This document shows, in pieces, positions 33,620 to 43,022 of a stretch of DNA of 64,000 bases. This DNA is from Acidiferrobacterales bacterium (lineage in GTDB: Bacteria; Pseudomonadota; Gammaproteobacteria; Acidiferrobacterales; SZUA-150). Numbering within the stretch: position 1 is the first letter of the stretch; every line of letters starts with the position of its first letter. The stretch is from NCBI GenBank assembly GCA_947258385.1, contig CAMYII010000080.1, positions 1 to 64,000 of the forward strand. The letters are read 5' to 3'. The notes under the pieces are model-generated. The model did not search any database. It had not been told where the DNA came from and was given only the letters and a program-made list of their open reading frames with translations. A program made the translations under genes and the position numbers.

Positions 33620-35158
33620 ATGACAACTCAACGGGTCTCGAAAATCATCGCTTGTCTGATCATCGTGATTGCGGTCACAGGCTGTGCGAGCGTCCCGCTG
33701 GATTATCCGAAGGTCGCGAGCTCGGCATTGACTGACACTAAGTCCACGTCACTCGCTAAATCAAGTGCCGAGTGGCGAGCGGCGGCGCCGAAGCGTAACG
33801 GGTTTTATCCGCTCAGCAAAGGTATGGATGCCTTCGGCGCGCGTCTGGCGCTGATGGACGACGCTGAACGCAGTATCGATGCGCAGTACTTCCTTATGAA
33901 GCCGGACGCGGCCGGTCTCGTATTTTCGGGCAAGCTGATGCAGGCGGCGGACCGGGGGGTTCGTGTACGATTCCTGCTGGATGACATCTTTACCACCGTC
34001 GACGATCGCGCGCTGATCGTTCTGGATCAACACCCGAATATCGAGCTGCGCATATTCAATCCGGTCTCCCGAAAAGGCCTGTATTACCTCAATTACCTCG
34101 GGACTTTCAGGATCGCAAATCGAAGAATGCACAACAAATCATTCACGGTCGACAATCAGGTAGCGATTGTCGGCGGGCGTAACATCGCCGAAGAGTATTT
34201 TCAACTGCAGACAAAAGGGGAATTCATCGACTTCGATATGCTTTCCGCGGGTCCAATCGTGAAGGATATCTCGGCGTCGTTCGATACCTACTGGAATCAT
34301 GATCTAGCGATTCCGATGGAGGCCGCCTATCACCGCCATAGTGATGATGAGCTGAACGAGATGCGTCGCAGAATCAAACAGGCGATGCAGGAGGTGGGCG
34401 AGTCCGTCTACGCAAAGGCGATCAATACCGAGCTGATGCGGGACTTCCACAATGGCAGCCTTGAGCCTTATTTTGCAGACGCCAAGATCATCATTGATGA
34501 TCCGCAGAAGCTGCTCGAGGAGGTGTCAGACGAGCATAAAATCGTGGCCACGAACATCGCGAAAGCACTGAGCAAGGCGAAAAGAGAGATTATAATTATT
34601 ACGCCGTACTTTATCCCGGGAAAAGACGGTGTTGAGTTCATAAAGGGTATCGCAGCAAAAGGAGTGCGAATTGTTCTCGTCACGAATTCACTCGCGACCA
34701 ACAACCATACCGCGGTACATTCGGCGTACTCGTCGTACAGGAAGCCGGTTCTTAAGGCCGGCGTGGAGCTATGGGAGGCGCGCGCGAATGCGGCCGCCTT
34801 GACATTGGACGACGGAACGACAGAATTCGAGCAGCTTACCTTGCATACCAAGGGGATACTGATTGACAGGCGGTATACCTTTGTCGGCTCACTGAATCTC
34901 GATCCGCGCTCGATCGATATCAATACGGAAATGGGTGTGATGATCGACTCCAGGGGTCTGGCCAGCGCGCTGACAAAAAACGTTTCTGAAAGGATTCCAA
35001 GAATAGCTTACAAACTGGAGCTCGATGACAAGAACAAGATTACCTGGCACGCGACCATCGACGGGCAGCAGGTCGTCGAGACGAAGGAACCATTGACCTC
35101 GGGCTGGCGACGATTCGTGGCTTGGTTTCTGAAGATCGCGCCAGAGAAGCAGCTCTGA
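33620..35158 (+). CDS. Phospholipase D-family lipoprotein (cardiolipin-synthase-like)
   Basis: About 512 residues from ATG 33620, with AAGAAGG upstream. The leader ends in a lipobox (VTGCAS). Two complete HKD motifs are present: HNKSFTVD (His171, Lys173, Asp178) followed by IVGGRNI, and HTKGILID followed by VGSLNLDPRS. The length and ending resemble ClsC-type cardiolipin synthases or envelope phospholipases D. It would act on phospholipids from the membrane or periplasmic side. A broken relative lies at 41810. Confidence 0.88.
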   Translation: MTTQRVSKIIACLIIVIAVTGCASVPLDYPKVASSALTDTKSTSLAKSSAEWRAAAPKRNGFYPLSKGMDAFGARLALMDDAERSIDAQYFLMKPDAAGLVFSGKLMQAADRGVRVRFLLDDIFTTVDDRALIVLDQHPNIELRIFNPVSRKGLYYLNYLGTFRIANRRMHNKSFTVDNQVAIVGGRNIAEEYFQLQTKGEFIDFDMLSAGPIVKDISASFDTYWNHDLAIPMEAAYHRHSDDELNEMRRRIKQAMQEVGESVYAKAINTELMRDFHNGSLEPYFADAKIIIDDPQKLLEEVSDEHKIVATNIAKALSKAKREIIIITPYFIPGKDGVEFIKGIAAKGVRIVLVTNSLATNNHTAVHSAYSSYRKPVLKAGVELWEARANAAALTLDDGTTEFEQLTLHTKGILIDRRYTFVGSLNLDPRSIDINTEMGVMIDSRGLASALTKNVSERIPRIAYKLELDDKNKITWHATIDGQQVVETKEPLTSGWRRFVAWFLKIAPEKQL

Positions 35159-35320
35159 AGTAAAATCGAACCTTCGTTGGCGGGAGTGGTCGGCGCGGGA
35201 TCACACTACCAGGTGGTGTTTGTGGACGCCAAGGGCCGATCATGCGTCGAAGCGGGGGTGAAGGACGACGGGCCGGGGAAACCTCCAGGAGAGGAGGATT
35301 AGAGCTGGCCCGGCAGCGGT

Positions 35321-36511
35321 CTATATCAGGGCCTTGAAGAGCTTTCCGAGTACTTCAGGAAGTGGGACCTTGGTGAAGATAAGCAGCAGGAAGGGTAGGC
35401 TCAGGAGCCCGGCCTGTACGATGTAGTCCCTGGGGTTGATGGGGAGGAAGCGCATCTCCCGGACATTCTCGTAGAGGGCCGTATAGTCGGCCATCGCGGA
35501 GGGGTCCATGGCCTGAAGGAGCTTCTCGCCCCTGTCGCTGTCCTCCTTTTGTGCCCACTTCTCGTCAAAGGCCCGGGACAGCGCGTGGGCGAGGGCGCCG
35601 TAGATTCTGCGGCCTTGGTATTTCGCCCTGATAAGCTGTCTGGCGAAGAAGGCTAGAGGCAGAGAGTTGATCACGAGGCTCGCCACGACATAGCCCAGGG
35701 CAATGGGCCTCACCTCGACCAACGTCATACCGGAGTAGAGAATGTCTTCGGCGAGCGCGGCGGCCAACAGGGCCCCAAAGGCGAAGAATAGGATATAGAA
35801 GGCGTTCTGGCCGTTCTTCAACATGCCCAGGCCGCCCGCGAGATCGGGGTGGGTGGGTTCCAGGGTCAACCGGATTCTCGAAAGGCGGAAGAGGAAGACG
35901 AACCAGAGCCAGAACCGCCACAGCCACCGGTACAAGAGGATTTGCAGCAGTGGTCCGCTGACCAGCACGAACCACCAACCTGCGGAGCTGAACTGATACC
36001 CATCGCCCGTCTGCGTCAGCATCCAGCTGCCCGTCGGTTCCGTCAGGGCGATGTCGACGATGTCGACGATGAAGTAGACGATGGTCAGGGCGACGATTCC
36101 TAAAATCACTGCATCGGCCAGGTACGAGTCCCGGCCACGAGCCAGTGTATCCAGCGCCTGTTGATATCGGGGACGGGAGGGTTCTGGCAGAATGCTCGAC
36201 GCGCCGATGCTGCGGATCACCCCGGCAATCAAGGGGTCAATCATGGCATCGGCGAAGATAAGCAGGGGAAGGGCCACTAAGTAGCGGACATAGGGCTTGG
36301 GGTCGCCCAGGAAGGGCAGGCCGGCGCCGGTCAGCGTACCTTCGTACAGGCAGAGCAGCACGAGCGGTAGCCAGGCCACGAGCACGAACAGCGCGGTGCG
36401 GCGTCCCAGCAGGGATTTATCGTCCCGGACGAAGTGCGCGCGGCGCAGCAGCGCGTAGAAGAGACCGCCGGTCGATAGGCGAAAGGGTGAGGAGGTCGTG
36501 GCGTCTGACAT
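35321..36511 (-). CDS. Polytopic membrane protein of unknown function
   Basis: A 396-residue protein with about six membrane helices (about 42-60, 75-100, 130-155, 180-215, 245-300 and near the C-terminus). A soluble stretch rich in charged residues (about 300-360) precedes a final hydrophobic segment. I do not recognise the family. It stands alone on the minus strand in a plus-strand region. Confidence 0.7.
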   Translation of the reverse strand: MSDATTSSPFRLSTGGLFYALLRRAHFVRDDKSLLGRRTALFVLVAWLPLVLLCLYEGTLTGAGLPFLGDPKPYVRYLVALPLLIFADAMIDPLIAGVIRSIGASSILPEPSRPRYQQALDTLARGRDSYLADAVILGIVALTIVYFIVDIVDIALTEPTGSWMLTQTGDGYQFSSAGWWFVLVSGPLLQILLYRWLWRFWLWFVFLFRLSRIRLTLEPTHPDLAGGLGMLKNGQNAFYILFFAFGALLAAALAEDILYSGMTLVEVRPIALGYVVASLVINSLPLAFFARQLIRAKYQGRRIYGALAHALSRAFDEKWAQKEDSDRGEKLLQAMDPSAMADYTALYENVREMRFLPINPRDYIVQAGLLSLPFLLLIFTKVPLPEVLGKLFKALI

Positions 36512-36628
36512 GGGTCTGCATTATATCGGGTCTGGTGGCGGCGGGCACTGTGTTCCGCCGGCCCCCGGGTGGGCCGGCGGTTCGCTGAGCCCCGCGAGTG
36601 CGCGACGACAACGGCAGCGAATCGCTGA

Positions 36629-36739
36629 GATGGACCGGAATCGGCAGCGGTCACCAATAGGCTGATCGACGACTTCAACACAAAGCATGGCACTGACGTG
36701 AAGCCCTCGCTGACCGGGCTGCCGTTTAAGAAGCGGTGA
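36629..36739 (+). pseudogene. Short C-terminal gene remnant
   Basis: An open frame of 36 codons ending in TGA at 36737 encodes RLIDDFNTKHGTDVKPSL followed by TGLPFKKR. It reads like a real C-terminus but has no start. Family not recognised. Confidence 0.3.
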
Positions 36740-37165
36740 CAGACCCTAATCCAGCAAAGCGCCACTGGACTCGCCGAAACCGGTAAATTTACGAGTTGCC
36801 GACAATACGTCTCGTTGGTAGCGTCGAAAGCCTGCACTTTCGTAGACTGGACCTCTAGCGAACACCTAAGCGTGGGTTCATGGAAGGAAATTAACATAGG
36901 AGAGCATGTGCCGAATTCTTTTCGGTCAGTGGGGGCTGGGGCGGCCAGTAGACCAATTGGCCAGGGGGCGGTTGGCGCCTTATCCCTTACGTTATCGGCG
37001 GCTTAGCCGCCCTTTGGACCCTTGAGCGGGTAGAGTCGTTTTTTTGATGTCGGGCCTGCAATCAGTTAATGAACTTTGTGAAATGCTATGTTGGGTCTGG
37101 ATATGCCGCCAGGTCGGCGATTTCCCAAGACCATGGGGCGAGAACTCGAACCGTTGACGACAAAA
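36740..37165. other. Gene-free stretch
   Basis: About 425 bases without a credible gene or RNA. It leads into operator-like site F. Confidence 0.4.
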
Positions 37166-37209
37166 TGGCGCGAAATGACCGGACAAGCCGGGCGCTTGGG
37201 CGCTAGATT
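37166..37209 (+). promoter_or_regulatory. Operator-like site F
   Basis: TGGCGCGAAATGACCGGAC, 19 bases, then TAGATT, identical in core and spacing to site A although the flanking DNA is unrelated. It lies 104 bases before the DUF4136 gene. Confidence 0.55.
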
Positions 37210-37312
37210 CAACGCAGCAACATGGCTTGTCCTGCTTGCTCGAGGCGCCGGGGCTGGAAAAAGCACGGAACGCAAATAAGGTTCACAACTTTTACTTTAG
37301 GAGATCTGCACG

Positions 37313-37843
37313 ATGAACAAACGCCACACCCTGTTCTTTGCCATTATTCTTATGGTTATTGCGGGCTGCACGTCGGCGCCGACCCGGGATATTCAGGTCG
37401 ATGCGGAGGCCGATCCGAAGGCGAATTTTAACGGCTATAAAACCTACGCCTGGCTGGGTTCCGCCGGAATTGTTAATGACCCCTATGGTCAATGGGAGCC
37501 GCCGGCATTCGATGCGGATGCTGAAATCAAGTATCTGATTGATCGCGAGCTGCGCAAACGTGGCATGTCTGAAAGTTCTGCTGCGCCGGATTTGTTTGTC
37601 GCCTTCGCCGCGGGAATCGATATGAATGCATTGGAGCTCAAGGTTGATCCAGGAACGAACATGGATATCTTAACGAATGTCCCCAAAGGCGCGTTACTGG
37701 TAATGCTCGTGGATGGCGATTCCGGGTTCGTCATTTGGGTCGGTGCCGCGACCGCGGACGTTCAGGAAAGACCCGATACGCAGACCGTAAAAAAGCGCCT
37801 GGATTATGCGGTGACCAAGTTGTTGAAGAAGTTGCCGAAATAG
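37313..37843 (+). CDS. DUF4136 lipoprotein
   Basis: A 176-residue protein. The leader ends in a lipobox (VIAGCTS). The mature part begins with VDAEADPKANFNGYKTYAWL and contains LIDRELRKRGM, both typical of DUF4136. A conserved C-terminal segment spans VKKRLDYAVTKLLKKLP. Probably lipid-anchored; role unknown. AGGAG lies upstream of the ATG, and HdeD follows 80 bases later, perhaps in the same transcript under site F. Confidence 0.85.
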   Translation: MNKRHTLFFAIILMVIAGCTSAPTRDIQVDAEADPKANFNGYKTYAWLGSAGIVNDPYGQWEPPAFDADAEIKYLIDRELRKRGMSESSAAPDLFVAFAAGIDMNALELKVDPGTNMDILTNVPKGALLVMLVDGDSGFVIWVGAATADVQERPDTQTVKKRLDYAVTKLLKKLPK

Positions 37844-37922
37844 TCAGAAGGGTATGGCGGTCGCCTGAGCAGTCGATCAGGCGGCAGACCGATAGGAAAA
37901 CAAGCAAAAGGAGGAGTGAATC

Positions 37923-38507
37923 ATGTCAGATCAATTCGGAAGCATTGGTACGGAACTCATCGAACGCATCAAGCACAACGCCGGTATGGTGATCGCTATC
38001 GGCGTAGTACTGCTCATCGCGGGCATCCTGGCGGTCGGCGCGCCGCTCGCCGCGGGACTCTCGGTGGCGATTGTCGTGGGCGCCTTGCTGCTGGTCGGTG
38101 GTATCGCGCAGTTGGTGTTCGCGTTCCAGGCCGGCTCGTTTGGCGAGGGGCTCCTGACCTTCATCCTGGGCGTGGCGACGGTCGTGGCCGGTGGCATCGT
38201 GATCGCCCAGCCGGGTGTCGGCCTGGCGACCTTGACGCTGTTCCTGGCGGCGTATTTCATCATAGAGGGTATCTTCGAGGCCATCTGGGCGTTCCAGATC
38301 AAGCCGGTCAGCGGCTGGGGTTGGAGCCTGTTCAGCGGCATTGTCTCGCTGCTGCTTGGGGTCATGATCTGGGCACAGTTCCCGCTCTCGGGGGCGTGGG
38401 CCGTGGGTGTGCTGGTCGGGATCAAGCTGATTTTCAGCGGCTGGACGCTGATCATCCTGGGGGGCACCGCGCGCAGTCGGGCCAAGGAGATGGCCGGCCC
38501 CGCGTAA
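37923..38507 (+). CDS. HdeD-family membrane protein (DUF308)
   Basis: A 194-residue protein with six membrane helices in three similar pairs, rich in Gly, Ala and Val (VIAIGVVLLIAGILAVGAP, then repeating GG/IAQP turns). This is the HdeD layout, linked in E. coli to acid resistance at high cell density. AAGGAGG lies eight bases before the ATG. A longer frame on the same strand overlapping it is an artefact of composition. Confidence 0.86.
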   Translation: MSDQFGSIGTELIERIKHNAGMVIAIGVVLLIAGILAVGAPLAAGLSVAIVVGALLLVGGIAQLVFAFQAGSFGEGLLTFILGVATVVAGGIVIAQPGVGLATLTLFLAAYFIIEGIFEAIWAFQIKPVSGWGWSLFSGIVSLLLGVMIWAQFPLSGAWAVGVLVGIKLIFSGWTLIILGGTARSRAKEMAGPA

Positions 38508-38700
38508 TCCGGCAACGCTCAAAGCATTTGCCGGCCCCCAAGCGATCAAGCACATTTACGCGGGCCGGCGGAGCCGGCCGGGCGGCGAAGAACACGGCGG
38601 TTCGGCAGGGATGGCCGGTCCGGCATGGGCAGTGGCCATCGAGGTTCGGGTTCATTACCCTTTGCGTATCGTGGCGGTCGCGCGGTGGGTTTGCAGCGAA

Positions 38701-38800
38701 GTCGCCCACCCCGCGCTCGCCGTGGATTTGCGATCGCATACAGAACGGATAAACCGTGAATGGGTAGGTGCAGCGTGCCGCATCAGAGCAAAATCGCAAG
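38701..38800. repeat. Dispersed repeat, copy 2 (matches 24011-24120)
   Basis: It shares GTCGCC..CCCCGCGCTCGCCGTGGATT and the AAACCGT...AAATCGCAAG end with copy 1. Here it lies between genes, not inside one. Confidence 0.6.
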
Positions 38801-38928
38801 CTTTTTTCCAGGTAAGACTTACGCATGATAATTTATGCAGAATCAGCCGTTATGATCTGGACTGGTTAGCGCGAAAGGGCGATGAAGCCGAGGGAAAGTT
38901 ACCGTTAACGTATTCAATTTACTCGAAT

Positions 38929-38955
38929 TTGTTATAACTCGGATTTTGTTATAAT
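38929..38955 (+). promoter_or_regulatory. Likely promoter of the patatin gene
   Basis: A perfect TATAAT at 38950-38955 follows TTGTTA at 38929-38934 with a short spacing of 15. TTTGTTATAA occurs twice in a row here, which could also be an operator. The ATG is 31 bases downstream. Confidence 0.45.
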
Positions 38956-38985
38956 GGGACGATAACAACATCCTCGCAAGCTTCA

Positions 38986-41796
38986 ATGAAACGCATAATA
39001 CATTGGCTGTTAGCAACGCTGCTGTTATACGGCAGTATCGCTACAGATTTGTTAGCCGCTGAACAACACCCCAGGCGGTTTTCAATGGCTATCAGCGGCG
39101 GGGCAAGCAAAGGTGCCTACGAGGCCGGACTCAACTGGGGTTTGCTCAAAGTCCTGCAGAACTTTGAAGAAATTGACCCGGTGCTGGGTGGGCAAGGCCG
39201 CGCGGTCGATGCTGCCAGTTTCTCCGGCGCCTCCGCTGGTGGTATCAATACTTTGCTGTCGGGTCTAGGCTGGTGCAGCCTGCCGGAATCAAAAGGTGGT
39301 CTACCGAACCGGATTGAGTCCAATATTTTCCGGGATGTCTGGCTAATACCCGATGTCAACCGCCTGTTACCACCAACCGCTGATTCACATTATTACCGCT
39401 CAGATGACGCCTTGCTTTCGCGTCATGACCTGTTGGAGGCATCGCGCTTATTGCGTGAGAGTTGGAACAAACCTTTTTTTCGCCAAGACTGCCGCGTACC
39501 ACTCGGTGTAACCGTCACCCGGGTAATACCAGAGAAGCTTAGAGTCCGTAGCGTCGAGGTACAAAACCAACGTCTGTTCATACCGTTTGAAGCCCGTACC
39601 CAGAATGATGGTACGCTCGGTTTTTATTTCGATCCGAAAGATTATCCTGGAATGGCGGATCCTGACATGATCCTGATGCCGCGCCCCCATAACGCTTCTC
39701 CCTATTCTGTCAATGATCAGCGTATCGAAGACGCGGTGCTGACGAGTGCCGCCTATCCAGGTGGTTTCGGTCGTAGACGGTTGCAGTACTGCAGACTACT
39801 AGGTTATACCGCAACGGAAGAAGCCTCCCCCAAGGCGCATGAAACAACACGAGCAACCGAAGCAACGCTAGTTTGTCCGGAAAACTATGAACTTGCGTTG
39901 GCAGAATTCGCCGATGGCGGTTTATTCGATAACCTGCCTCTGGGTCTGGCGCGAAGACTCGCCGAACGGCACAAACACGCCACTGACAATCCCCTGCCGG
40001 TGACATATGTCTACATGGATCCCAATCGCCTGCGCTATAAGGTCCCGCTACCTCCAGATACCAGCGCCTGCGCCAGCGACAACCCACCCGAAGCTTGTCG
40101 GATTATGGAATACAGCTTCTTGACAGAGCATGGCTTAATGCTAGGTGCGCTTGGCACGGCACGTAGATATGAGCTTTTCCGCGAGCTGACCAGTGACTAC
40201 TGGGCTTTAAACCTCGCGCAACTGAGCTATGAACTTGCAGATGAACTGAAAAAAAGTCGCACCCGGACCAATTGCCAAAAAGAACTGCCCTATGTCAGTG
40301 CTAATCTAAGTTGCTCGGAGTCCGTCCGGCGCGCTGGGGCATTGCTTGAACTGGCATACAGTCGGTCCCCCTTACCTATTACTGCCCCTTACTCCGCGGA
40401 AAAGCTAGCCAAAGCAGGGATTGTGCGCAATTGTCGGTATCCTAAAAAGGATTCCGCTCGTCATAGCCAAGCCGAATGTGAGATCAATATTGCCCGTTAT
40501 CGTCATCGCCTGGCCAACGCCCTGCTAAAAATTACCGAAGAAAAAAGCAAAATTTCCAGCGCATTGGAAGAAAACTTATACAGTTCAAAGGTTTCAATGC
40601 ACAACGATAGGATACTGCGTGTCACAAGCCGAGGGGCGCCCATCACCGGGACGTTATTGAGCGCCTTTGGTGCATTTCTGGATCGCAAATTTCGCGAGTA
40701 TGATTATTATGTCGGCATCTATGATGCCGTCATTGCTGCGACAGAAACATTATGTGGACTGCAATTTTCGGAACAGTATCAACAACGGGAATTCAAACAA
40801 TGCCGAAATGCGCTCGCGCATAGAATTTTCACCGCCCTCGCCGTACAGACTGATCCTCGTGGGCGTTATGTCTTCGCTCGCCTCGCGCAGTGGGAATTTT
40901 CACAGCAAAACACACTACGTTTTGCCTATGATCCTATGCCGGCGGAAGACCGCGACATGCGAATCATTTTTGATGGATTAATCCAGGCCCTGGAAGCGGG
41001 TGAGCAGAGTGATGCTGCAAAACAATCCGCATTTTTCACCGAAGATACGTTTTTCCGTCATTTACTCAATGAACGTTTTACCCCGACGCCCACTGAGGAT
41101 GGTTCACAACCGCTATTGGCACAAATCATTGCCGACCCAACGACATGGTCATCTGAGCTGATCCGCCGCATGACAACACGACTCGTTTATCTGGAGCAGC
41201 AGGCCGAAAAAATTTATGCAGCGCGTGAACCTGACCCGGCCAAACGTAGAACGTCCAATACCACGTTGATGGGTGTCACTGCCCTCTCCTTGCAGGCCGC
41301 GACCTTTAAGTATCCCGATTTCACCTTTTCCCCCTCGACGGCACCGGATCGCTGGGGGTGGCGCTATCTCATTCCGTATGAAGCCGCGCTCGATCTGGTA
41401 GAGGGTGATGTCATCTTCACATGGCAACCTACCTGGGCCATGTCAAATAAAGATTTATTAGGTATACGCGCCAGCCTGGGTTTTGCCGGTGGTATGATTG
41501 AATCCAGCGACAACGTCACACGCGAAGACTATGGTGCGCTCGGTCTCGGCTATTCACGTCGCACAGGCTCAGGCAAGCTATCGAGCTGGGGGATAACGCC
41601 GGCCTGGTATCATACATGGAACAAGCCCGAACTGGGTGAACAGGACACGTTCGGTGGTGATATCCATGTGGGCTTTCTCGAGGATAGACTACGTATAGGA
41701 CTGGGATCCCGGGATTTCAGTGAGGCTTCCGACACCTGGTTTTTGGCGATTGGTCTCACCGATATACCGGGTCTAAGCTACTGGCTGACACGTTGA
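38986..41796 (+). CDS. Large patatin-like phospholipase with C-terminal beta domain
   Basis: A 936-residue protein with a signal peptide ending near LLAAEQ. The patatin part has the glycine-rich oxyanion loop SGGASKGAYEAG (38-49), the nucleophile elbow GASAG (Ser83) and the catalytic DGG (Asp310). The middle is helical and Cys-containing. The last 180 residues are strand-rich (GVTALSLQAATFKYPDF ... SWGITPAWYHTW) and may form a membrane barrel. It would cleave acyl chains from lipids. It is richer in A+T than its neighbours and stops 13 bases before a broken phospholipase D gene, which suggests acquisition. Confidence 0.84.
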   Translation: MKRIIHWLLATLLLYGSIATDLLAAEQHPRRFSMAISGGASKGAYEAGLNWGLLKVLQNFEEIDPVLGGQGRAVDAASFSGASAGGINTLLSGLGWCSLPESKGGLPNRIESNIFRDVWLIPDVNRLLPPTADSHYYRSDDALLSRHDLLEASRLLRESWNKPFFRQDCRVPLGVTVTRVIPEKLRVRSVEVQNQRLFIPFEARTQNDGTLGFYFDPKDYPGMADPDMILMPRPHNASPYSVNDQRIEDAVLTSAAYPGGFGRRRLQYCRLLGYTATEEASPKAHETTRATEATLVCPENYELALAEFADGGLFDNLPLGLARRLAERHKHATDNPLPVTYVYMDPNRLRYKVPLPPDTSACASDNPPEACRIMEYSFLTEHGLMLGALGTARRYELFRELTSDYWALNLAQLSYELADELKKSRTRTNCQKELPYVSANLSCSESVRRAGALLELAYSRSPLPITAPYSAEKLAKAGIVRNCRYPKKDSARHSQAECEINIARYRHRLANALLKITEEKSKISSALEENLYSSKVSMHNDRILRVTSRGAPITGTLLSAFGAFLDRKFREYDYYVGIYDAVIAATETLCGLQFSEQYQQREFKQCRNALAHRIFTALAVQTDPRGRYVFARLAQWEFSQQNTLRFAYDPMPAEDRDMRIIFDGLIQALEAGEQSDAAKQSAFFTEDTFFRHLLNERFTPTPTEDGSQPLLAQIIADPTTWSSELIRRMTTRLVYLEQQAEKIYAAREPDPAKRRTSNTTLMGVTALSLQAATFKYPDFTFSPSTAPDRWGWRYLIPYEAALDLVEGDVIFTWQPTWAMSNKDLLGIRASLGFAGGMIESSDNVTREDYGALGLGYSRRTGSGKLSSWGITPAWYHTWNKPELGEQDTFGGDIHVGFLEDRLRIGLGSRDFSEASDTWFLAIGLTDIPGLSYWLTR

Positions 41797-41809
41797 GCGG
41801 AACAAAACA

Positions 41810-42929
41810 TTGCTTACCTGTAAACCGCTTCAAGGCTTTCAATGCATGCACAGCGAGTCCATGACCGCGGACAACCAGGTCACGATTGTCGGCGGTCGCA
41901 ACATCGGCAACGAATATTTCGGGGCAAAGAGCACAGTGGATTGCACTGATCTCGATGTGCTGGCTGTCGGACCGGTCGCCGGCGAGGTCTCCACGATGTT
42001 CGATCGCTATTGGAACAGCGACTGGGTCTTCCCGATACGTGCATTCGATAGGGAGCGGGCAATAAACGAAAAGGCCCTGGCCGAGGCCAGAGTTACATTC
42101 GCCGGGATTGTCGAAGAGGAAAAAGCCGACCCCTACGTCGAGGCGCTGCGCCATACGCCGATCTTGAAACAGTTGCGATTCGGCGAGCTGACGTTTTCCT
42201 GGGGCAGGGCGATACTTATTTATGACGCACCGGGCAAGGTCGAGGCGACCGAGGTGGCGGCCGCCACGCACCTGGCGCCTGCACTTTCTCCGTTTATCGA
42301 GAAGGCAACTCGGGAGTTGATCATCATCTCGGCCTATTTCGTGCCCAGTGATAAATTGGTTGAGTTTTTTAGGCAGCTCATTGAAAAAGGTGTCCGGGTG
42401 CGGATCCTGACCAACTCGCTGGCCAGCAACGATGTCGGCGTTGTCCACGCGGGCTATATGCGCTATCGGGAGGCACTGCTAAGAGCGGGCGTAGAGCTGT
42501 ATGAATTCAAGCCCGCGCCGGAATCGCGGGAGACCAAACAGAACAAGAAGTGGGCAGGGTCTTCGCAGGCCAGCCTGCACGCCAAGACCTTTGGTCTGGA
42601 TCGACGCGCGATGTTCGTCGGCTCTTTCAACCTCGATCCCCGGTCGGTGGCGCTGAATACCGAGATGAGCGTGCTGTTCGAAAGCCCCAGGTTGGCGGGA
42701 GCAATGGGCGGTAGCTTTGATAAAAACATCGCGGAGAGGGCATTCCGTCTCGAATTGAAAACGACCCGTGCAGAGCAAAGCGAATCCGGATATTAAGGAG
42801 TACGAGTTGGAATGGGTGACAATGGAAGACGGCAAAGAAGTACGGTTCCAGGTGGAGCCTTACACCAGTCTTTGGCAGCGCTTTGTCGCCGGGTTTTTGT
42901 CGCTTTTCGTTATCGAAAGCATGTTGTGA
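41810..42929 (+). pseudogene. Broken phospholipase D gene (5' truncated, mutated HKD, frameshift)
   Basis: The frame opens inside the first HKD motif, which reads HSESMTAD, with Glu where Lys is required. Then come IVGGRNIGNEYF, a normal middle, the second motif HAKTFGLD, and VGSFNLDPRS. A stop at 42794 is followed in another frame by a normal family C-terminus (EYELEWVTMEDGKEV ... FVIESML, stop 42927). The first 170 or so codons are missing because the patatin gene lies directly upstream. Three defects make activity unlikely. Confidence 0.85.
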
Positions 42930-43022
42930 AGTGCCGGATTCCCAATTCGCGCATGCGCCCATGGCGGGGGGGCGACTATTTGGGCTGTCAGGGAATGGTA
43001 AGCCAGGATCCATTGTATAAGC

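Larger units (their letters stand above)
38508..38985. other. Gene-free region with a repeat and an AT-rich promoter patch
   Basis: About 480 bases with no credible gene. It contains a dispersed repeat (38701-38800) and, from about 38890 on, AT-rich DNA that continues in composition into the patatin gene. Confidence 0.45.

Noticed and set aside
36626-36660. Sixth operator-like site (GAGATGGACCGGAA)
   Set aside because: It needs an extra base in the core, has no second half-site at the right distance and no TAGATT-like box.
37916-38752. Open frame of 278 codons overlapping hdeD in another frame
   Set aside because: HdeD has a strong ribosome site and family features; the alternative is Arg- and Gly-rich and runs into a noncoding repeat.
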